Positions 25,474 to 36,400 of a stretch of 64,000 nucleotides of DNA are shown here, piece after piece. The stretch is from Paroedura picta (Eukaryota > Chordata > Lepidosauria > Squamata > Gekkonidae). The notes beneath the pieces are model-generated. The model was not told the DNA's origin, ran no database searches, and saw nothing but the letters and a program-made list of their open reading frames with translations. Position 1 is the first letter of the stretch; each line of letters begins with the position of its first letter. The stretch covers positions 25,217,490 to 25,281,489 of the forward strand of contig NC_135382.1 in the NCBI RefSeq assembly GCF_049243985.1, read 5' to 3'. A program made the translations under genes and the position numbers.

Positions 25474-28400
25474 AACCACTACTACCACCACTACTACTAC
25501 CACTACTACCACTACTACTACTACTAGTAGTAGTAGTTTTAAAGGCACAGGCAACATTTGAATCTCGGATCTCTGGATCACTGCTTACTCTCCTAGTTTC
25601 TGTGTTCTGCGACCTTCTCATAGCAGTGATGATAATCATTCACTCAATGGCTCTAGACATTATTACTTACTGGAAGAAAAACTAGCATGTCTTGGATAGT
25701 GATCCCCAATGTGACACTTACAGGCACATTGGTACCCCCATTGTATATTGGTACCTACTTCTTTCTTCTGCAAACCACTTCTTCCTCAAAGCAAAGAGTC
25801 AGTCTTGACTTTCCTTATCCTCAGAGGAGTAGGAATTGCTTCAGAGGAGTCTAGAAGGCATCTCTTTGGGGTCTTCACAGAACACCCATTTGTAAACAGT
25901 TTCCTTCATTGCTGTAGGGTCCTTGGCTTGGGGCCTCCCATGTGACCCTCCCATGTTTTGTGACTGCTCTCCATGGCAGCCATTTTGTGATTGGTCTCTC
26001 CCCCCATGGCAGGCATTTTGCGGTGTCCTCCTCTATCCTTTGTCAAAATTCCAAGAAGGGCCAGAGGTTCAGCATGGTTGAGGACCCCTGCTCCAGTGGA
26101 AACTCCTACCCTTTAAGCTGCACTTTGAAACGAAGGCATTTGGGGATCACAGGATGATGGGGATGAGAGCACCTGTTCAATGCACCAGGCTCGGCTTGTT
26201 TTTCTTCTTCTTAGCACTGTTTACAGAAGGCTCCGTAGACAACACACCGTATTGCCTTATAAGCCAGATTTGCACCTGGCATGGAAATCGTAAGACTTGG
26301 GTAACTTAGTATTGCATTTCCACGCACAAACAACAATGCTTGGCAATATTAATCCACACCCTCTGGAATGGCTGGAAGATTTGGCACCCATTCTCGTTGC
26401 ATATTTATATTACACAATTTCCTACTCCCTGCTACGATTGTATGCAGATTATTTCTGCACAACAACGCAAGTGTTTCCTCTTATTACTATTGTGACCCTA
26501 GCACAAAGTATCAGAGGCCGGATAAGCGTGAAACACAACGGGGAGTGTGAATAGGGGAACATGTCACTGGGATTTTCCTAAGGCCTGAAAAGCACCACTT
26601 CTCCAAAATCAGTGGTGGTGAAGGTGACTCAACTAGGTCCTCAACAGCTTCAGGTGCAGTCCATTTCAGACCTGAAAGAACCCTTAGGTTTCCAATTAAA
26701 ACACCTGCATTGTATTTCTTCGAAAGCTTTTTGTTGTCGTTTTGCACGATTGATTCTTGTCATCAACTTGATGCACGGTTCATTAAGCAGCAGGTAAGGC
26801 TATGCAAGTCTACCAAGAAGTAAGAGAGAAGAAGAAGAAGAGTTGGCTCTTATATGCCACTTTACTCTACCAGAAGGAGTCTCAAAGCAGCTTCCAGACA
26901 CCTTCCCTTTCCTCACCCCACAACAGACATCCTGTGAGGTAGGTGAGGCTGAGAGAGCCCTGATATCACTGCTCAGTCAGAACAGCTTCATCAGTGCTGT
27001 AGCGAGCCCAAGGTCACCCAGCTGGCTGCATATGGGAGAGCAGGGAATCAAACTCGGCTCACCAGATTAGAAGTCCAAACTCCTGAGCACTACACCAAGC
27101 TGGAATATTGCATTGTTCAACATCACAAAAGGACCAGCTGCCAAAGACTTGGGTAAACAGAAACATTTTCAATTGCAGCCTAAAGCTAGGTAAAGAAGCA
27201 GCCTGGCTGGCCTCCCTGGGGTGTATGTTCCACAACTGCAGCATCACCAGTTTCCAAAACTTGGGCATAGGGAAATGGAAGGAGGAAACCTGTCTTTCGT
27301 GTGACATTCCACAGATCTGCACACCTTTCAGTATCTAAACAGTGTTCTCCTGAGCCTCGAGCTTCTCTGTCACATGACATTAACAACTCCCATGTGGAGT
27401 TCCACAAGGGGTGGTCCTCTCCACCACCCTTTTAAACTTCTTTATGCACCCTCTGGCCCAACTGGTCCAAGGTTTTGGGCTAGGTTGTCATCACTATGCG
27501 GATGGCACCCAGCTCTATCTCTTCATGGATGGCCGCTTGGGTCTTGAAACCAGTCCTCTGGAGATATGACTAGTTTTTGGGGCAGGGGGTTCCAAGCTGG
27601 TAAGGAGAGCAGAGCTATCTCCCGCCCTGAACGAGGTGAGCTGGCTTATCAGGTTTCTTGCCATGAGTTGAGAACTGTCTCCTGGGTCTGTTCCAGGACC
27701 TTGCCCTCCTCCTCTGAGTCTTCAGGTACTCTCCTCAGTGAGGAGGATCCAGCATCCCAGTTTATGACAGGGTGAGAAACTGCATCAGATCCATGACACC
27801 GGAAAGGGAAGGAGTCTAATCTCCTGGATGCCAGTAGAAATCCTCCTGCGTCAATGTGGTATTAGAAGGAGGTACTACTACTACTACTACTACTACTACT
27901 AGTAGTAGTAGTAGTAGGTAGTAAGACCAGAGTTAACAGTGTACCTGTCTCTCCTTGCAACAATCTTAGCTTGGCAGGGTGATATTTAGGGGGAAATAGT
28001 CTGGGGAAGGACAGATTAAGGCTCCTTTGCTCTTCTAACGTAATGCATCTCCTCCCCTCTGGTGAAACATCCAGTTCTGGGTCTCCCAGATGGTAAGGAT
28101 TTTGGGTCCCCAGTCCCTGCCCATAGGCTTAGACTCTAATGCAGGAGGAAAGATGCCAGGAAAAGAAGAGAAGAAGCAAATGATACACAAAAAGCATCTT
28201 GGCAAGGCTTGGGCGCTTGGGAGAACATGCCAACGCTGCTTACTTAGCGAATATGTTTTTACACGGGTCTGGATAAGCCATTGTTCCAAATTCCGATACC
28301 ACGATTCTGTTGGCTTCGATGTTGTGTTTGTAAGTGTCGCTGCGGAGGTATTTGCTCCGATAGAAAACGTCCCCTGCCGGTGAAGAATACAAAAAGCGCA

Positions 28401-31400
28401 ATATCTTAGTTCATTGCTGTGAACAATGCAGTGGTAAATTCTCCTCCTCCAAACTTTACTATAATTGAAATGAAACCATCTACTCCCACTTAAAGATTTA
28501 TCGTTCTATCAAATGTATACCCCACCATTCCCTCGACAAGCAAGACCTGAGGTGGCTTATACCAAAATAAGATCCAGTTCAATATATTAAAAGCAGTAGG
28601 GATAATGAATACACAATCTAACACAATTTAAAACAAACAATATCAAACCCCTGTTGGAAAATGTAGCATCCGAGAACTCTACAGTAAAATGAAGCGGTGG
28701 GAAGGAGAATTGCAAGGCTAATTAAAGGCCTGTGGGCAGAACTCTGCATTGCAAACCTTATGAATCAAATTTGTACTATTAAGATGCCTTGGCCCCACTG
28801 AGAAACACTGAGGTTGTGACACTTTTCATGGTGCTCCCTGTTGCAATGAAGTGCTAGATGGGTCCAGCACAAGAGTGCTCAACGTAGAACATTAAAAAGC
28901 TTTTTTAAAAACTTCCATTGTGTGGAGGAAAGGGTAGAGTACTGTTTGAAACTGGGTCAGATTGCTTCAGAGATGGCTCATTACTGGAATGAAATGAGCT
29001 GTATGAAATCCCCGTCCCTGCATCACTTGACTCAGAACCAGACCGACAACAGATAACATCTGGTTTAGAACGGGAATGTGGAAGGGGCCCAAGATGTTGG
29101 GCTCACAGCAAACTTAGCATTGGGGGTATCCTGTATTTAGTGGGGCCCTGGTGTTAATATGGTTGGTAAAAATATGAAGTGTATATTGGTCTCCCTTTAT
29201 TACTTTTATATGAATACAAACATGAATAATCCCCCCCCTTCCATTCTGTCATTTTTTCCCTTTCTGTTTATGCATGTATGACAGCCCACTTGGTGTAGTG
29301 CTTAAGAGCAGCGGCTTCTAATCTGGCAAGACCGGTTTGATTCCCCGCTCCTCAACATTGCAGCCAGCTGGTTGACCTTGGGCTAGTCACAGTCATGATT
29401 TTGCTGTTCTAACCAAGCAGTCTTGTCAGAGCTCTCTCAGCCCTACCTACCTCACAGGGTGTCTGTTGTGGGGAGAGGAAAGGGAAGGTGATTGTAAGCC
29501 ACTTTGAGACTCCTTTTGGTAGAGAAAAGGGGGCATATAAGAACCAACTCCTCCTTCTCCTCCTCTTCTTCTAAACCTTTATTCTGCCCTTTCATAACAG
29601 ACTCAGGCTGGATCACAGCCTAAGTAAAATCACACAAATAAAATTCTAAAAATAAAAATCTAATAATTTAAAGTAGAACGTAAGATTAAAAAGCTAATAT
29701 TTCCCTTAGAAAAAAATGGGGGGGGGGGTCATAGCAGCATCTCTGATTCATTTTTTAAAGGCTTAGTATTTTCTATACGACATTTCTACTGGCAGCACGA
29801 ATGGATGGGATGTGTGAAGTCCGTTAAAAGAATGTGCTTTCTTCTCTTTTGACTGCCAGTGGAGAAGCCAAGTGCAGCACGAGGATGCTTGTCTCTTTCT
29901 TACGAGCAGCGGTGGGGGGAGTTGAGCCGAGCCAGCAGTAGCCTCACAGAATGAGCCAAATCTCTGTTGAGAAAAGTGTGGGATTCTGGAGCACAGTCAC
30001 TCTAAAATAAGATGACCAGATTGTCCCACTTTTGGAGGGACATCTGGGGGTACCTGGCAAATTGTACTTATGTTGAAATTAAAAAATATATATTACAACA
30101 CTATTTTTGCATTCTATGAAACTTTTTGTTGCTCCATATAGACCAAATTTTTAATCAAGAACCCTCCGGTCAATGGTGTCCAGTTTTACCAATGTTAAAA
30201 TCTGGTCACCTTATTCTAAAACAGATTCCAAAAGGAGGACAAAAATAAATCTTGGGAGGAAAGTCTTGCAATCGGGAACCAGGAAGTCTTTGAAATGATG
30301 CCCAGCCAATCAGGGACAGACTTCTTCTCTATCTCAGGAGGGAAGGTGTTAATCTGGCAAAATGCAGATCTACACGTTAATTCTGGAAGCCCTCAAAGTG
30401 GCTTGATCAATTATAGTGAGTTATATCCGCTCCTGGATATCGCTAGGGAAAGGTAGGGTCACCGTGGATCTATCATGCATGTTGCAGAGGGAAAATTTAA
30501 GGCACCGAAAATCAAAATGGAAATCTAATTCAGTGTAGACAGGAAGGATTTATTCGGACTGGGAGTGGATAGAAAGCCCAATGCAGACTCTGCCTTTGAT
30601 AGACCAATGATCTAATGGAGCATTTAAAAGCTTCATAGGTATCACTGGCAGAAATGGTAGTAATCATTTTCACGCCAATAGTGCAATAGCAAAAGGAATG
30701 AAGGAATGACACATCAATATGCAAGGAATGATAATAGTCCCATTGGCAATAATAAGGATGTGGGAGAAAGGAGGCTGGAATCCTTGGTGAAAGGCAACAT
30801 TGGGCTCCCAGAACAGTAATCAACTGCCTCCTCTGAAGACCACACCCTGCGAGCCTGGAGGCACCTGCAACATCACACTGGCTCCTTCTTGTTCCTTTGA
30901 GGCCTGCCTGCACGAATGAGGTCAAACTGTTCAGAATTCTCACTCCATTCATAATAACAAAGCTCTTATTGGAGTCAGATGAGGGTATGGTGTATAGAAG
31001 AGAGTGTCCCATGTGAATAACAATCATGTTCTTTCTTCCTAGGGTTGACAGCCTCCAGGTGGGGCCTATAGTCCTTTCAGGACTACAACTGACCTCCTGT
31101 GATGGACAGCTCTTTGAAAGTCAGGTTCTAAGTGCTGAAGTAACAGCAACAGTAAGTGAAGAGTTAAACATCTTCACTAGGCAGAGACAGCCAGAACAAC
31201 AGGCTGCCCTGAGCACTCTGATTGGCCAGAAACAGCTGAGATGGAGCTGATCCAAGTCTGATTCTCACAGAACCTCTGTGTCTGGGCTTAGCTGACCATC
31301 TGCACTGAGGATAGTAGAGCGTAAGATTAAGACTGTAGTTGGAGAACTGTGGTTTTACTGACAGCTAATCCACATAGTGTCTGGAGACCTGGGGCAGATA

Positions 31401-33426
31401 TTTGGCAGTGAGAATTTGGGCAGTGAGGCTATACTCCCAATTCAGGCAGTCTGTGAGGGAACATTTTTGGGGGAGGGAAAATTTCACCTCGAAGTGGGGA
31501 AGTGTATAGGAGTCTGTCATACTTTCATACCAGTTTTCCTAGATGAAATCGCAGTATGGACTCTATAGCATTACTTCCCTGCTGTGTACCCTCCACCAGT
31601 CGCCAGGCATTTCCCAACCTGGAGATTTCATCTCCAGACTGTTGTTTCCTGAGTCTACCGAAAAACAGTGATCCCCAATGTGGTTCACATGGGCACCTTC
31701 TTGCCCACTGATTGTTTCCTGGTGCTCACTTCCTCCTTCTTCAAAGCAAAAAGCTAAAATGCCTCTAGAAACTCCTTCAGAAGATGCCAGGAAGCATCAC
31801 CCTTAGGTGTGAAGGGGACACCCATTCTAAAATAGCTCACTTCGTCATAGTAGGACATGGTTTGAAAACACCCAGCTAGGGACGGGCATGAGCTGGGAAA
31901 ATGCAGTTTGGTTTGTGGATCGTGGCGTGCCTGGTTCACAAACCACGGATCATGAGCTTTTAGCAGCCGAACAATTTACTTTAGTTCATGAGTTTCGTAG
32001 GTCACTAGAACCGCTCCCCCAGCATGTTAGAGATGCCAAATTCACAGGGAATCTCCAATGGACTCTCTTCTACCTGCCTTCCAAGTTTGGTAAGGATTAG
32101 CTTTAGGGGGTCCAAGTTACATCCCCCCCCAGAAGGTCCCAGGAAAGGGCTTTCTGAGGAAATGACCATCTGACGGATGCCTCTTTCTAGAAAGGCTACA
32201 TTAGGAACACCTACAAATCTATTTTAGATTGTAGAATTTTAAATTCGACTCTTCTTTATTATATATATGTGTGTGTATTGTTGATAGTCAGTTGACTATG
32301 TGAATATGGGGCCTGTTATTAAAACTGAGGAGACAAAGGAAGGGAAAAACGTGAAGGAGGATTGCATCTAAGGTACACCAGCCAGAACCATGTGTGGAAA
32401 ACACCTTGAGACGAAAGCATTATGTGACACCCTCCAGGTGTTACGATGAAGGACAACATTCAGATAAGAAGGGACGTGGGAAGGCAGACACAAGGAGCAC
32501 ATGAGCTTTTTGTTGCTAGCTGAGCCAAGGTGCTGCCATCACCTGACTGCGAGTCATCTTAATGAACGCACACTTATCCGAAACCTGTTTCCCCAGCGGC
32601 CAGATCACAGCAGCCTGGTTTTGTGCTCGGCTTTGGCAGAGATGTATGGGAATCCTGCCGGATGACACACTGTCTCAACGAAAAGCAGATTGTTCTGGCT
32701 GTCTGCTTTGCTGAAGCCTCCAACTTCAAGACTCACACAGCCCTGTCGTCGCAGGCTGGCCTGTCATTTGCCGCTACATAAATGCTTAAGAGGGGACACA
32801 TCAACTGCTATGCTGGTCTGATGCGATGACGGAAAACTTGATACCGTGCTGAGTTGTAGCATTGTGACAGGCTGGCTCACTCATGTCGGCCCCCACAAGC
32901 TGGGCCCGTGTGGTGCAGTGGTTGGAGTGTCCAGCTAGGATCTAGGAGACCCAGGTTCAAATTGCTATTCCACTACTGCGCCAGTCACCCTTTAACCTAC
33001 CTCACAGGGGTGTGGTAAGGGAGGAACAATGTTGTGAACCACTTTGGGTCTCCACAGGGCAAGAAAAAGAGGCTCTCTGAGTTCCGCAGAGCCTGCAAAA
33101 CGGAGCTCTTCCGCCAGGCGTTTGTCTAAGGCCGGGTGATGGCCCGGGGCTAAGATCGGACCCCTCTCCCCGGAGGGGGGAGGCCAGTACTAGACTGACC
33201 TGGTTCCCCAGATTGTTCCACCCTATGCCCAATTATCCATCCGTTCCCTTCTGCTCATCCAGTGGGCCTGTACGAGAATAGTTTTTTAATCGCCATCATT
33301 GTGACTCAGTCATTATTTTAATGGGGTTTTAATGGGGAATTTTAATGGTTAATATATTGTATTTGTATTAAAACATTGTGAACCGCCGCGAGCCGGTTTC
33401 CGAGAGCGGCGGTCATACAAATCAAA

Positions 33427-33457
<31 letters not shown>

Positions 33458-36400
33458 AATAAATCAGTCAGTCAGTCAATAAAATTGTTTTGCATTTCTG
33501 TCAACATTGTGTTTGGCAGGTTCACACATGTAACATGCAGTTTGGTGTAGTGGTTAGAGCAGCCTCCTCCTCCTCCCCAAATGGCCAATGATGCACCTGT
33601 AAGAGGAAGGGGAGGAGCCCTAGGTGGGCGTGTCCACAGCTCTGCTTCCCAATAATATTCTATATGATCGCGCCACTTCTGGGGTGTCTCAAAGCCTGAA
33701 GAAAGTTTCAGGGGGTCCTCAATGGTAAAAAAAAAAGTTAAGAAAGGCTGGCTTACAGTGTTAGATTAGATTTGAGAGATCCAAGTTCAAATCCCCATTA
33801 TGCTAGTGAAGTTTGCTGGGTGACTCTGGCACTATTTCTCTTAGTCTACCCTACCTCACAGGGTTGTTGTGTGTAAGATGGAGGGAAGAGCAAATGGTAT
33901 ACTCCTTGGAAGAAGGATAGGACAACATATACTAAATAAATATATCCACCGTCTGATGACCGCAATGATGAAGAAAGTTGACAAGAAGAAAGTTGATTCA
34001 TTTGTAATATGGTGTTAGAAAAGAGTTTTAAAATAGAAAAAGAAGTTGGTTTTTATACCCTGCTTTTTACTACCCGAACGAGTCTCAAAATGGCTTACAA
34101 TTGCCTTCCCTTTCTTTCCCCATGACAGACACCCTGTGAAGGAGGTAGGTGTGAGAGAGCACCGACAGAAGTGCTCTGTAATAACAGCTCTAACAGGACT
34201 GTGAACAGCCCAAGGGCACCTAGCTGGTTGCATGAGGAGGAGGAGCGGGGAACCAAATCTGGCTTTCCAGATTAGAAGCCGCTGCTCGTAACCACTACAT
34301 GGAGCTGGCTCTCGGTTATGTCTGAGATAATTTCGGATAATGTCTGAGATAACTTTGGAAAATGTGGGAATTCCATCTATGTCAGCGGTTCTCAACTTGG
34401 GGGGTCAAACGACCCTTTCAGGGACGTTGCGGAGGTGGCAGTGACCCAAAGGGGGTTGTAGGGTTGCCTGGCAACCATGGAAGGCCGAGGCTGGCTGCCT
34501 CAGGATTCCATGATCGCCAGGCAACCCTACGACCCCCTTTGGGTCACCACGCCACCGTGGCAGGGATCGCGGTAGCAGGAATGTTGAGAACCACTGATCT
34601 ATGGCAAGGACGTCTTTGACCTCCTAGGTCATCATTTGGTGCTGGAAACATCACACAAAGCAAATGTGCCTGTGCAAATCTATCCTGGGAGTCAGAAAGA
34701 TGGCATGCAGGACCCAGGGCAGGCCATTGTAACGTTGTCAAGTGGTATTCTAGGCAAGAACGCCATTCTGGGATCAGTCTTCACTGTGACCCATCAGGTG
34801 TATCTACAGAGCACCTTGAATTTATTGATTGATCATATTTAGAAATTCAATTTAGAAGCCACCCATCGTGCAGAGGGCTCAGGGTGGCTGGCAATAACAA
34901 ACAAGTATAAATATTAATGTAAAATTGTTTTTAAAAAAACCCACAATTGCATCTTAATCTAAAAAGATGACACTGACAGTCTATGAGTGAATCGCTTGAG
35001 GAGTCAGGTAGATTAGGAGGCCAACAGCAGAAGGCACCTACCATCAGCCGAAAGCTTGGTGGAACGACTCACTTTTACGGGCCCTGTGGAATTGTAATAA
35101 GTTCTACCAGGGTTCTACCAGGTTTTAGCTTGAATGCAAGCAGGAATACAAGAAATCTCCAGCACAAACCTGCTTCTTTGTGGCTCTGTAGGATTGCTGG
35201 CTGCCTGAACAGGCCTGCTGGTGGAATGGAGTTAAGAATTTAGCAGCCGCAATTAGAGAAACACAGGAGACTTTAAAATCATGCACAGCACCACTTTACT
35301 TTCAGTTTTGGGGGGAAAGCAAGCCAGAAAATATGCTTAAAATATCCTAAATGAGTAAAATACTCTAAGTATAGGAGGGGGGAGAAGCAACAGCTGATGT
35401 AGAAAATGAAAAGCTTTTCATGTATTTTTATCACCACTATCCTTAAAGTCCTAGCATTTGTTTCAGTGTGCCTGTGTGTGTCACCAAGTTGCAGCTTGGT
35501 ATAACGGCAGCTTGGTGCAGTGGTTAAGAGCAGTGGCTTCTAATCTGCAGAACTGGGCTTGATTCCCTACTTCTCCTCCATATGCAGCCAGCGGGATGAC
35601 CTTGAGCCCACCACAGTTCTCTCAGAGGTCTCTCAGCCTCACCTACCTCACAGGGTGTCTGTGGTGGAGAAAGGAAGGATAGCCCATTGTAAGCCATTTT
35701 GAGACTTCTTCAGTTAGTAAAAAGGGTACAAAAAAGGAGGGTACAAAAATCCTGCCGGCTTATGGCCAGCTCTGAAAGGGGATTTCAAGGCAAGTGAGAA
35801 ACTGAGGTTGCTTGCCACTGCCTTACTCTGCAGAACCTTCCTTGGTGGTCTCTCTTCCAAGTGAAAACAGAGCTGAAATAAAGCATGTTCATTAACACGA
35901 CATCTCAAATGAGGCAGGAATTACATAGCAGGGTCATATTTATAGCAATAGGGAACAAGCTTAAAGCTGGTCCCTACTGTATTAAAGAACATAGTTAATG
36001 AACTGTTGTCTGATGAATTTCCAGGAGTTACTAAATCTGTAGCTAAATTCTGTCTGACAGTGTATAGAGTTCATGGAGTTTAAAGGTGCCACTAGACTCT
36101 GATTTTATTGTGCTACTTCAGACCACCACAGCTACTCATTTGAATCTACATTTTTAAAAGAAAGATTATTGTCCTGTTGGCCCTCCGTGTCCTGCATCCT
36201 ACCTCCAAAAGGGGACACTGCAGACCAAGGCCTACAAGTTTACAGGCAGGACAGTTATGGGGACAGCCATTTCCTGTCCTCTGTCTCCCTCCTGTGGAGA
36301 AGGAAAGTCATGCTGCCTTTGATCGCAGTTCCATTTAGATCGGCTGGCTGCCAGCCCAAATTAAACTCAACCCAGCTGTGCTGTTAGACTCAGCCCTTTT

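Noticed and set aside
25202-25685. Long frames of poly-Thr, poly-Val, poly-Ser and poly-Leu
   Set aside because: All come from the ACT/ACC microsatellite read in different frames.
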